The notes under the pieces: generated by a model
Database searches by the model: none
The model's input: only the letters and a program-made list of their open reading frames with translations
What the model was told of the DNA's origin: nothing
Shown here: in pieces, positions 32,976 to 43,861 of the stretch
Position numbering within the stretch: the stretch's first letter is position 1
How the letters are laid out: each line of letters opens with the position of its first letter
Program-made: the position numbers and the translations under genes
Source of the DNA: Geosiphon pyriformis
Lineage: Eukaryota; Glomeromycota; Glomeromycetes; Archaeosporales; Geosiphonaceae
Length of the DNA: 64,000 bases
Direction: 5' to 3'
Assembly (NCBI GenBank): GCA_016748015.1
Contig: JAAOMT010000531.1
Coordinates: 87,477 to 151,476 of the forward strand

Positions 32976-35900
32976 ATTGAAATTTCAAGCAAAGATGCAT
33001 TCTTCAACTAAGAATAAATAACATAAAAGCCAACTAAATTAAGCATATATGTATTAAGACTAAGATCAGAAGCAAATTAAAGATTGTAAACCAAACTACT
33101 GTTCCTAACAAAATCTGAAATTTATGCAAACCAAATGAGAATTAGACTCCTAGGATCTAACTGTTTTTAATGATAAAAATTCTTCTAAGAGAAGCACATC
33201 TTATGATTATTCAAAAATTAATCTGCAAATATAATGCTAAAATACTTAAGAGATTTATATATCTGAAAATATTTAACTTAATCCAAAACATCTATTACAA
33301 GAACTCCATTTTTGAATTGAAAAACACTGAGCAGATTATTGTATAGATAAATTTTATTGTACAAAAAAATTTAAGCAATGCCAACAAGAAAATTGTTTAC
33401 TAAATTGATCTTTAACCTGACTAAAAACCAAAAAAAATTATGAAGAACTCAATTCAGTATTTGCAAATCCATCAACTTATATTAAAAAAGCTAACCAAGA
33501 ATACCATAAGTATTGGCAAAGTTTATTATTGATGTTACCTTTTTTTCTACTTGAACTTGGTCAAAAGACTTCAAATTGTACAGAAATAGATGGTGTATGA
33601 CCTTATTTAAAAAATCATTCAGCAGATTGGTCTTGATTTTTAAGTTCTTCTTGATTAATTGGTCTTATTTATTGTATATGCTTTTGGTAACAAAGCTAAA
33701 CTGAATTTTGTATTTGATAATTGGCTGTAAAACTGCAAAACTAAATAAAAAAATTGTTTATCCAAAATGGTCTTGTACAAAACTATTGACACAAAAAACT
33801 TTACATCTAAGTTAGTCTTTTTTAAGCTCAGATTAAAGAGACCCTTGGTTGATAAGAAGATATTCAAATATTAATGAACTTTACTGGTCTTTACAACTAA
33901 AATAAAAAAACTATTAATATTTAAGAACATACTACTAGATCTTAAGTTTATTGAGATTGCTACTGTCTTTTTTGTATTTATCAAAATGTCTATGATATCA
34001 AAAAACTTGTTAACAATATTCAGAATATTCTGTATTACTATACAACAATTGCCAATTCAAATTGTATTATCCATGAAAGCACCAGCAATCAGATATGAAG
34101 TTACACTTGTATTTATCTTAATTTTGCCAGTTTTGGAAACAAACTTAGAATTTATATAGTATTTAAAAACCAAGTTATGTTTTTTTACTTTACACAAAAA
34201 AGAATCATAAAAAATCCTCCAAAAAAGAGACAAAAAAACTTCATTCTGATTTAGACTATTATGTATCTTGTAATTATTAAACAAACTAAAATCCATTATT
34301 ATCTTATTTTTATGGCCATTATGAATATAATCAAAGAATCTAATAAATTTATTACATATTTTAATCTTTCTTAAACTTTTTTCCAAATGTAACCATCTCA
34401 CTAAATTGTAAGCTTTTCTCATATTTTAAAGCACTAATCACATTTTTCTGCTTTTTTCCAAAACATCCTCTATTACAGACCTGACAGCAAAAATAAGAAA
34501 TTGAGTTGAAATGCTCTTCAACACCAAAAAATTGTTTTTTTGCAAAACATTATGCTTGTTACAAGCTTCAAATATCTGATTAAACAAAACTTTTAAAAAA
34601 ATCTTCTTTGCAGTTTTAATAAAAGCAATTAGTTTAATAATTGTTAAAACATCTTCTTATTTATAAGACTTTAGAATTATTAACACTCAAGTCTTCCTTC
34701 AGACATTAAGAACAAATTCAACATCTAAACACAAATTAAACAAACACAAAAAAAAATCCAGAACATGTTTATCATACTATTTTCACATCTTATTGGAGAT
34801 ATTAAACAGTTCAGCAGTCTTACTATTAAAAAGCTCATCTATTACCAACAAAAACTCATTGAAACCAATGTATTCCATAATATTAGAAAATGCTCTATTT
34901 TTAATATACTCAAGAAGTACAAACTGTCTTCTTTAATAAACAAAAACAGCATCTTCAACCTTATGTTTTTTTGTCTAATTCTTTATAATTAAATCCATTT
35001 TACACTTGACCAAATCAGGTTCCAAAATCAGATTGTCATTATTTACCAAATAATTCAATATAATCTTTCTAAAAAGTTTTTTTAGCATGCTTCCTATTAT
35101 CTAACTCTTGTTATTGGCAAAAACTTTTATGTATTTGATAATAGCAGCTTTAATTCAGAACTTTTTAGCCATTTTAGAATCTAATAACTTATGAGACCTA
35201 TAAAACTTTCTAAAACAAGATAATAATTACTCAATCAAGATTTTGCTGTATCTATTATTGAAAATGTCTTTAAATTTCACAGTCCAAACAACATCCAGTC
35301 TGATCTATTTGAAAACCAAAGCCTAAACTCTTATTACATTACTCAGCTTATATGTTTTCAGAATTTTAGACACTAGCAATTCCAATTTGTAAGATCTAGA
35401 AAATACAATGCACTTAGAAATACCATAATTCTGAAACCACATTTTCGAAAAAATGGTATTGGCAGTAGAAATTATTATTTGGCTAAGAAGATTCCACATC
35501 TTATTAATGTCAAATTTCTTTTTACAGTTTTCAAAGTTATTGACAGCAGCCAGAGCAGCAACTAGTAACAAATTTTTAAACTTCATTCAGATTTTTTTAC
35601 CAATCCCATTAACTTTGAACTTTTATTTATTCTTGATAGTCTGTTTGTATACTAAAATAAATTGAGAACCGAAAAGTTTTTTCAGACCAATATCTGCCAA
35701 AACTACCATGTAATTAGTGTTAAAAAACTTATCTGGACAATAAATCTGTTATTGAAAAAAATCTTCTTAAGGCTAACACTAATTAGAACAAAATTTATGC
35801 ACTTCTTAATTCTTTTAAAGTTAGATCATATAGGCAATTTGCATATTGAAAAACCTCCAAAAGAGTTGTATAATCCCATATCCAAAAACTTCTTAAAACT

Positions 35901-36376
35901 TGCATTGCAACCAGAATTATTTTCATTGAAATTTTTCTTAAAAATCACAAAAGTACTACCATTTAGTGTCTTAACCACTATTGAATTAACATTATATGTT
36001 TGAGTTAATTTTTTCTTCAGAGTAGTCTCAACATATAAACCCAAAATAGAAACTAAAAAACAATCCTTAAAAAGCAAACATATTGACAAAAGCCAACCAA
36101 CTACTTTTAAGACTTTGCATATATATTTTGCAATATTATTGTTAATTATTATAGCAACACCAAATCCTAGATAATTGAAGTCTACATCAGAAGTAAAAAC
36201 TCTAATCCTATCAAATCTGTTTATAATTCAAGGACAAACTTTGTCTCTTAGCTTAGTTTTTATAATAATAGAAACAGAATTACTTTTATCTTTGTGTCAA
36301 TAAACAATGTCTTTTTGTTTTACTAAATTGTTTATATTTTTTATATTGCACGTGGCAAATTTCCAAACCAGATTAC
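32976..36376 (-). pseudogene. LINE-2 ORF2: endonuclease and reverse transcriptase, broken
   Basis: Apurinic-type endonuclease at about 36370-35820: WKFATCNIKNINN start, TKLRDKVCP with a Lys replacing the catalytic Glu, and VSILGLYVE and SFVIFKKNFNENN-like segments (DFNED expected). Next comes KFDINKMWNLLSQIIIS (35500). RT: KAYNLVRWLHLEKSL (34400), NQNEVFLSLFWRIFYD (34230), AFMDNTI where Asp-Asp is expected (34070), thumb FLSTKGLFNLSLKKTN (33850). Stops and frameshifts are everywhere. The RNase H and 3' end are lost at the edge of element I. It would nick DNA and copy RNA by target-primed reverse transcription. Confidence 0.78.
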
Positions 36377-37471
36377 TTATTGAATTGAAAAAAATGTCAA
36401 AGAATCTAAACCAACATACAACTGATCTAATCTTACTAGAACCAAACTAATAGAGATCTCAAGAGCCACTATTTTAGATTCCAATTTACCAATCTTGAAA
36501 ATCAGAATCTTTGATCTATTTACATCTAAATTCAAAACTGTATTATTAGTAACTAAAGGAGAAAAAATAAGTAACATAAGTGGACCATCCAAAACTAGAC
36601 ACAAAGAAAGAAAAAGAGTAAGAAATAGACACCAAGAGTATTAAGTCTATAATGCTCAATTTTTACATAATACTAAAAACCTAATTAGTCAACAGCTTCA
36701 AAAACCACTCCAAGAAAACCAAGTAAGCATTAATAGAAGAAGTATTTTAAACAACAGACAAATCTTTACTACTGTGTAATATATCAAGAGAAGAAAAACC
36801 AGAACCAGAACCAGAATGAGTATTGTTAAAAAAAGCAGCAAATAAATTTACTTGGACCTAAGACTGGTCACCAAAAACAGCAGAATAAGAAATAAAAACA
36901 TTTTTCTTTGTTTATAATCTGGCCAACTAAAAACAATTTACACCCAAAACCATTTTTTTAAATAACTTAAGAGACTTAAAAATAGAAACATCTAGTGTAT
37001 TATACTTTAAAGCAGAATGTCTGAATCTCTTATACTTTTTACACTAAACCAAATCCATTTTAGTTCATGAAAGCTTCACATCATCAAAGATTAACTCTAT
37101 ATTAAAGACAGACTTTAGTTTTTTATCTGATTTGAAACCAATTACAACATAGTAAACCCAGTTGTCAGTATTAAGAGAGCAATTAATAATGCATATTTTA
37201 CTACCAGCTTTTTTTAATAAAATGTTCAAATTATAAGCTGTTGTTCTTACAGATAAAATAAACAAAAGTGCCTTAAACCAATCCCTAAAAGTCCAAATTC
37301 CACAATTTTTTACAGTCTTGGCTACATGTACTGAATTTTTTTAATAAAAAATGACCACCTAGCCACCAACTAATCTGCTTAACTCAATTTAGCAAATTTT
37401 ATCACAGTTTTTTGTCACATACTAATAAGTTGAATTTTAATTGACTTAATTTGTCCAAACTCAAATACTAT
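36377..37471 (-). pseudogene. LINE-2 ORF1, C-terminal part
   Basis: Minus-strand pieces: LFILSVRTTAYNLNILLKK-like segment at 37265-37070 (second RNA-binding-like region, with TDNWVYYVVIGFKSDKKL), a Cys/His region near 37040-37010, a linker, and the C-terminal helical segment 36604-36377 with VLNLDVNRSKILIFKIGKL and the coiled region LVLVRLDQLYVGL. The N-terminal half is at 53857-54573. Stops break it in several places. Confidence 0.7.
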
Positions 37472-38137
37472 TATTATGGTTGAAACCTATATTTCTTATT
37501 AATTATTACATGTATTAGCTACTAATGTCATATAAATTAGTCACTCTATTTTTAGAAAGTGATTATTGACCTAATTATTGACCTAGTTATTGACTTGATC
37601 ATTGATCACTTTTGATAACTATATAAGCAATGAATTTCTTAGCTGTAGAAAAGTATGTAGAAATCAAGGAAATCAAATAAATAAAATAACAACTTTTATC
37701 TCAATCTTTTTCTTATTACTAATTTCTCTTTCTCTACCTTTAAGTATTTGAACATCTTGGAATAAAAAATCACTTGTTGGTTATTTCTTACCCTTTTCCT
37801 GACTTGTATAATTGTATTATTTGAAGATTATTGAATAAAGCATGACTAAAGAGTATATCTGATACCTAATATTGAATTCTAAGAGCACTGATGTAAAACA
37901 TAGAATTATACCAGACATGATCATTTGTTGACAGTACAAACTATCCCTCTACTTTTAGATTTTCCAGTTATCTTTAAAAAGTATAGCAACTGAGATATTT
38001 TATGAGACTGATTTCATACATTAAATTCATACTTATTCAATTTGCTCTTTAAAGTTAAAATCTCTTTGATTATTTCCATTACTCTACAATCCTGTTCTTT
38101 CTTGCTATTTATTAGCTTATTACTCCAATCTGTAACA
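37472..38137 (+). repeat. 5' LTR of gypsy J (666 bp)
   Basis: Starts TATTATGGTTGAAAC and ends CAATCTGTAACA. Four 12-bp units at 37560-37607, then CTATATAAG near 37619. The 3' LTR has ten units; six extra units (72 bp) equal the 72-bp length difference. Confidence 0.88.
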
Positions 38138-38143
38138 TAAAAG

Positions 38144-38160
38144 TGGTGCTTCCTATAAGG
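38144..38160 (+). promoter_or_regulatory. Putative primer-binding site of gypsy J
   Basis: TGGTGCTTCCTATAAGG, six bases after the LTR end, as in F. Confidence 0.55.
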
Positions 38161-38189
38161 TTGTCAAAATTCATTCTGTTTCTTATTGT

Positions 38190-39743
38190 ATGAGTGATTA
38201 TTCATACCTGTTACAACAATTAGAAGAACACTTTGAAGCATACAACAAAAATGATCTAGACTTTATTAAACTCAATCTTTTGCCCTCCTGCTTAATTTGC
38301 TTCCCTATTGAAGAACAATTCAGTAGATAATTCCAAGACTTTTGGAACTGGTTCTTAAATAAGCATTCAGCTAAAATCTACACAGTCTATACAACTTACT
38401 ATTTCAATCAAGCTTATCTTGAAGACAACTTTAAAGAAAAAAACAACAGCATTAATCAGCTTTTATATTCCACAACTTTTGAACAACAGCTCCTTAATTT
38501 CGAATATCTGAATCACCAAATTCACATCTGGATTGCTGCTCACTAGTTAGCTAAAACACCCTTTGAAACAGAAAAAAAAAGCTATCAAACTGCTTCTGTT
38601 TTTGATCTCTTCTTAAGTAAATCAGAACACTTTACACAAACAGTTACACCTAAACCAATGGTTTAAGACTCTCTGTAACAAAACATTCTGATTGCTCTCT
38701 AAGGTATACAGACTGCTTTAGGGTAAAGAAACAACACCCCATTACTATTATTTAAAAGTGATGTCTAAGATCCAATTGAATGGTTGGATGACTTTGAGAG
38801 AGCTGCCACAGCAAACCAATATGATAATAAATACAAGTTCCAAATTGTTGGTGGCTACCTCCAAGGCTTTTCTGCTACTTGGTTCTTACAAAAAACCAAT
38901 GACAATGCTCAGCAAAGAATTATTAGATGGACACCAGCAAATGCAGGAGAAGATAACACTTCTTTCACTACTCAATTTGAAACAAAATTTAGAACTCCTA
39001 TCTTGATATCCAAATGGCGCATGGAATTGGAAAAAAAAACCCAAGGCCCAGGAAAAATAGTAACTGAATATGCTAAAGTCATTAAAAAATTAATCAAGCA
39101 TATAGACTCTGGTAGAAATTGGACAAAAGAGCAAAAAATTCATTCTTTCACAAAAAAATTGAAAACTGATCTCTCATATGCTCTTTGGTCTCTTCTAGTC
39201 CTGAAAAATAATCCCACAATGGATATGGCCATTGAACTTGTCCAGAAAATAGAAGACAACCAAAGAATGCACCTAAGATCTACTTTTTCAGTTTTTGCTC
39301 CTGCTCCTGTCATGGCTCCAGCTCCATAAATGACTGCTATCTCTTTTGCCATTTACACTCAAGACTCCAATAAACAATTAATAGACAGACTTACTGCTAA
39401 CCTTGCTCAGCTATTAGAACCATTAGCCCAAACAGTCAAAGACAACTAACAATTCCAAAGACCCAGAATTGAACCCTGCTTCAATCAGTTCCAACAACCA
39501 TCATATCAAAGACAACAAAATCATGGCCCATCTGTGTGCTATCACTGTGGACTAACTGGACATTTTTCCAGAGACTGCAACAATCCTCTATTGCCCTCTC
39601 CAGCTCCTAGAAATAATAACAATCAAAATAACAGAACTATCAACAACAATGTCTCCAATCAAAGACCCAATCATATCAACATCAATTTCTTTAAAGAAGA
39701 TTCTCTAGTTGAAGTCACTGTTTATCAGCCTTTAAACTGGTAG
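38190..39743 (+). pseudogene. Gypsy J gag, broken
   Basis: ATG 38190 (MSDYSYLLQQLEEHFEAYN). Gag domain about 38760-39130 (DPIEWLDDFERAATANQ). This stretch runs open from 38784 to 39329, through TEYAKVIKKLIKHIDSG and an Ala/Pro-rich FAPAPVMAPAP segment. The zinc knuckle CYHCGLTGHFSRDC at 39537-39578 is intact CX2CX4HX4C. Stops before 38780 (TAG, TAA for Gln or Trp) and at 39330 and 39447. Natural end TAG 39741-39743. Confidence 0.82.
39731..39737 (+). promoter_or_regulatory. Gag-pol -1 frameshift site TTTAAAC (gypsy J)
   Basis: Gag codons CAG CCT TTA AAC TGG TAG. The -1 frame continues open from here into MDELTIY at 39827. This copy keeps the Gln codon upstream that is TAG in F, I and L. Confidence 0.72.
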
Positions 39744-41647
39744 GTGCACCTCCAAAAGATAAGAATACAAGCCAACCAGAAAAAAACCTCTTTTATGTTT
39801 TTAATTTAACTAATGATGATCATAATATGGATGAATTAACAATCTATACCTCTGACTTAACAAGAAAGAAGAAGAAAGCCAAGGTTAATTTCGTTCTAAA
39901 TCTCAACAAAGTCTCAACTTCTATTGTTGACAACAATAAGCCACCAAAGGCCAAAGTTTTTAAAAATCCTCCAAAGTTGGAATTTCTAGAAATAGTACAA
40001 AAATCTGGCCCTTATTCTGTTGTTAAAAATTTCATGGAAACTCTAGCACATATTACATTTGGCCAACTAATAACCCATCAACAGTTCAGAAAAAATCTTT
40101 GCAAATCTTTAATACCAAAGAAGAAGACACCAAAAACTAACAAATGTTGTTATCAAGCTGAACTTGCTAATAACAGCAATATTACTTCTTTGATTTGTAA
40201 AGTCCAAGTGGCTGGCTACTTCATTGATTTGATTCTAGACAGTGAATTATCTGTCAATGTAATTGCCAAACACTTTCTGGAAGCCATTGGAAGAAAAATT
40301 GATGAACCTTTTACTCAGTCTATAACCAATGTACATGGTGACAAAAAAAAAGGTCTAGGTATAGCCAAAGCTATTTCTGTTTGCATCAATGATATTAGCA
40401 TTGAAACAGATATAAAAGTATCTGAAGCAAAAGAATATACTATCATTGTTGGTAATAAGTGGCTTAAGAAAGCCAAAGGACTACTTGATTATGAACTTTA
40501 TGAGCTAATTATCAGATGTGGTGAAAAACCTATTGTGATTAAATGCCATTATTGAACAACTCCTCTAGCAACCAAACAGAACCAAGAAGAAGAACAATCA
40601 GATGAATTAGATGATAATGAAAGCAATAATAAAGAGTAAAAATAATAAGAAGAAACTGCTGAACTTACTTATATCATCTTTACCAGCAATGGCAAACCAC
40701 TGGACAATGTTAAAATTAACAAAAAAGGAATCATGGTAAATGGCAAGCTGATCTGCTGGTCCTACTATGATATTTTCAGAAAAACCTTTGATAGAAAACC
40801 TGGCAAGAAAGCAAAATACAGTTATTGATGACATGGTCCTTATGCCAGATGCTGGTGTGATAAATCTTTGTATTTCTCTAATAATGAATATAAGTTCTGC
40901 CTAATCTATTACAAAAATTGGAAGCCAATTAGTTTGATACTCAAAGAAGAACTAAAAGAAGTACAGAAGTCCTTTGAGAGTGAACCACCTGAAATCCAAT
41001 CACTAGTTATAGAACAAAGAGAATCTTCCTCTGAAGAAAAAAAAGTGTACATTGAAAATCTGTTGGCTAGAAATAGCCCAGTTATCTCAAAAGAAGGTGA
41101 TATCTCTGGACAAATCCATGTGATACAACACACCATCACCACAAAAAAAACTCATCTCATTCATTTGAAGTCTTATCAATCCAATCAACATAATAATAAG
41201 TTTATCAAGAAAGAAATAAACCAGATGAAAGATCTTAGATTCATACAAAAAACCAAGAGTAAATGGGCTTTTCCAGTTATAGTAGTATTCAAGAAAGGTG
41301 GAACCCTATGCTTCTGTGTTGACTACTGCCAACTAAATGCCATCACTATAAGAGACATATACTCACTCCCCAAAATTGATGCAATGCTAGATAAATTCAA
41401 TAGTGCTGCTTTCTTTTCAACTATTGACTTAATTGCTGGATTCTGGCAAGTAGAGATGGATCCAGAAAGCAAAAAGAAAACTGCTTTTATTACAAAGTAT
41501 GGTACCTATAAATTTACAATTATGCTCTTTGGTTTCACCAATGTGTCTCTTACTTTTCAATGCTTAATAAACAAAGTATTTGAATCAGTAAAAGAAAACT
41601 TTGTTCTGGTCTACTTGGACAACATAATGGTTTACTCAAAAATTTGG
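39738..41647 (+). pseudogene. Gypsy J pol, first part: protease to RT
   Basis: Open from the frameshift site to 40555: DELTIYTSDLTRKKKKAK, protease region with LDSELS where L has LDSGSS (about 40240). Break near 40555-40640, Cys-rich insert about 40845-40910 (YARCWCDKSLYFSNNE), then open 40868-41647: RT with FCVDYCQLNAIT (41310), FSTIDLIAGFWQVEMD (41416), FVLVYLDNIMVYSK (41600; second Asp of YLDD is Asn). Cut at 41647 by solo LTR K and resumed at 50181. Confidence 0.82.
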
Positions 41648-42224
41648 TGTTACAGGTGACTATTTCTGGTGTTGGATTAGATAACAAACTCATAACTTGG
41701 TGCTCAAATCTAGTTGCAATTAATAGTGATCTGAAGGTTTATGTCTGACAGATTTGTATCCAAAGGGTTTGGTTGAGTTCTTTGTATAATAGACAGAGAT
41801 TTAATGGTAATAGTTTTTATCGGTAGCTTCCCAAAACCACAGTTTTGTCAATTTTTTTCTCAGCTTAATGGCCAGTATTCCTTCTGATAAGCTATTTTTA
41901 ATCAAGTGTTCTGCATTAATTCTCAATAGAGTTAGTAAACAACAATAAAATCAAAGCAAGAAATAAAGAAAAGAAAATAAAGAAAGAAAAGAAATAAGCC
42001 AAAGCGATTTACAAGTTAGTATTCCATTAATAGTCATGATCAAGAGCTATTGTTCCAGTGTGGTTAAGTATCAATTACTATCAACATAAAGTGTTGATAG
42101 TGGCAATGGGTTTGAGATAACAAACAGTTATTTATTTGTGATTTGGAAAGTTGTCTAGATGAAATCTAAACTGAGAGGTCTGTCTTTTTAGCTTCTAATT
42201 CTATTGCTATATATATATAATTGA

Positions 42225-42385
42225 AATTCCTCAATTCCTCAATTCTTTACAACAGAAATCTTGGAATTCCTGGAATCTTGCAATTCCTTTGAGAGAAATC
42301 CTGGAATTCTGAAATTTTGCAATTCCTTGTGAAAATCCTGTAATTCTTGGAATCCTGTAATTCCTGAAAGGAATTCTAAAATTCC
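42225..42385. repeat. AATTCC-rich degenerate tandem repeat in LTR K
   Basis: About 160 bp of loosely repeated AATTCCTGGAATCTTGC-like segments, partly palindromic through GGAATTCC. Seen nowhere else in the window. Confidence 0.55.
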
Positions 42386-42389
42386 ATAT

Positions 42390-43139
42390 TGTTACGGGTT
42401 GGAGTAAAAAGCTAACGGATAGCAAGAGAGAACAGTATTGTATGGTAATGGAAATAAACAAAGAAGGAATTACAATAAGGGAGCGAATTGAATAAGTAGG
42501 AATTCAATGTGTGTAATCAGTCTCATAAAAATCACAGTCACTAATCTTTTCTTAAATCTGAAGATAGAGGAATAGTCCGTGATTGTCAACAAGATAACAC
42601 TGCTGCTATTATTCTATGCCTCAACTCGGCGATTCTTAGAATCAATAACAGATATCATTGTACTTTTCAATCATTTCTTTATTCAATGAATTACAAGAGC
42701 AAGCCAATTGCTTTTCAGGCTAATTCTAACAAATACAAATCAAGAAGGGGAAAAAATAAGGTATGTGAATGTCAACAAGTAGATACTTGAAGGTAAGGAA
42801 AGGGAAATAAGTGATTATGAGAGGAAGTAATTGATATTGTTTATTTCATTACTTTGATCATATTTTTCTACAGCTAAGGGAATCATTGCTTATATAACTA
42901 TCTAAAGTGGTCAACGACCAGGTCAACAATCAGGTCAACAATCAGGTCAATGATCAGGTCAATGATCAGGTCAATGATCAGGTCATTGATCAGGTCAATG
43001 ATCAGGTCAATGATCAGATTAATGGTCAGATCATTGATCAGGTCAATGATTATTATCTAAAAATAAAGTGGCTAATTATATGACATCATTGGCTAATACA
43101 TGTGATAATTAATAAAAACTATGTGTTTCAATCATAACA
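42390..43139 (-). repeat. 3' LTR of gypsy L (750 bp)
   Basis: On the plus strand TGTTACGGGTTGG to CAATCATAACA. Twelve 12-bp units at 42909-43052. Stop codon of ORF3 lies inside it (43109-43111). Confidence 0.92.
42909..43052. repeat. 12-bp tandem array (12 units) in gypsy L 3' LTR
   Basis: Units of the type GGTCAATGATCA in perfect 12-bp register. The paired LTR holds only two (49992-50015), and the ten-unit difference (120 bp) equals the whole length difference of the LTRs. The array lies directly upstream of the TATA box in LTR sense. Confidence 0.92.
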
Positions 43140-43861
43140 TCATCTTCTCCAAAGAGATTGAGCTCTGGTGAAATCAGACTATTTATGGGATAGTCTATGT
43201 GAAGGGTTTTGTCTAACTCAAAACTAACTAGTTTGTTAAAGTCTTTTGTGGATAGAGTATATAGTACTTGAGGCAAAATAAGCTTTGTATCTAAGAAACC
43301 AAATTTTTGTATAAGAGTTTTGGCTCTTCTTGCAATAGTCAAAACTCTTGGGACATCCAATCATATAATGCCCAAAATTTCCACTTGTATCTCTGAAGTT
43401 GTTTTCTTCATGAGCTTCATGTCTTCTATGATTTCACCAAGACGACCATAGAGTTCTAGTTGTCTTCCATATGACAAGTTTTTGTCTATGGACAAGATTT
43501 CTTGTATTGTTTTTCCAATTGTGCTGGAAGGTGAAAGTATTACTGCTGTTATGCTTTCCAGCAGGTATTTATCCATTTTGCCACCAATTCTTTTTTTTCT
43601 GGTAGTTGTTTTCTTTGGTCTAATAACAGTGTGAGTTCCACTGTTGTCTGTTATAGTGGTTTGTTTTCCGATAGTCAGAGTAGCATTTGGATAGTTCTTG
43701 ATCCAGTACTTATGGAGAGTATAAAAAGTGTTTTGAATGTTTTGATCCAGGAAATAATTGTTCATGTCGATTGAAGATACCTCTGTTTTGGGAATGATGC
43801 ATTTATTTATATCTAATTTTTGCTGATCATTTGGGTCGGTATTACTACAACAGGTAACCAA
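43109..43861 (-). pseudogene. Gypsy L ORF3 (unknown function), one in-frame stop
   Basis: About 250 codons in the -1 frame relative to the end of pol, overlapping it. From the N-terminus: PNDQQKLDINKCIIP, MNNYFLDQNIQNTFYTLHKY, basic RPKKTTTRKKRIGGKMDKY, helical ILSIDKNLSYGRQLELYGRL and MKKTTSEIQVEILGII, then TGA (43358-43360), then LDVPRVLTIARRAKTLIQKF, TLSTKDFNKLVSFELDK and LNLFGEDDVMIE. It reads through the polypurine tract into the 3' LTR and stops there. No signal peptide, membrane span or known motif; lysine-rich. At least J, I and G share it, so it is a family trait. The protein might be made by frameshift, reinitiation or from a spliced RNA. Confidence 0.75.
43140..43150 (-). promoter_or_regulatory. 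Polypurine tract of gypsy L
   Basis: Minus strand GGAGAAGATGA directly before the LTR. It is at the same time the ORF3 codons for the GEDD segment. Confidence 0.6.

Noticed and set aside
42909-43052. CRISPR-like array
   Set aside because: Units are 12 bp without spacers and lie inside a retrotransposon LTR of a eukaryote.
42909-43052. AGGTCA half-sites in the LTR array as nuclear-receptor elements
   Set aside because: A six-base match in a low-complexity repeat; fungi lack the classic receptors that use it.
43109-43861. ORF3 as an envelope gene
   Set aside because: No signal peptide, membrane span or glycosylation-rich surface region; it is basic and helical instead.
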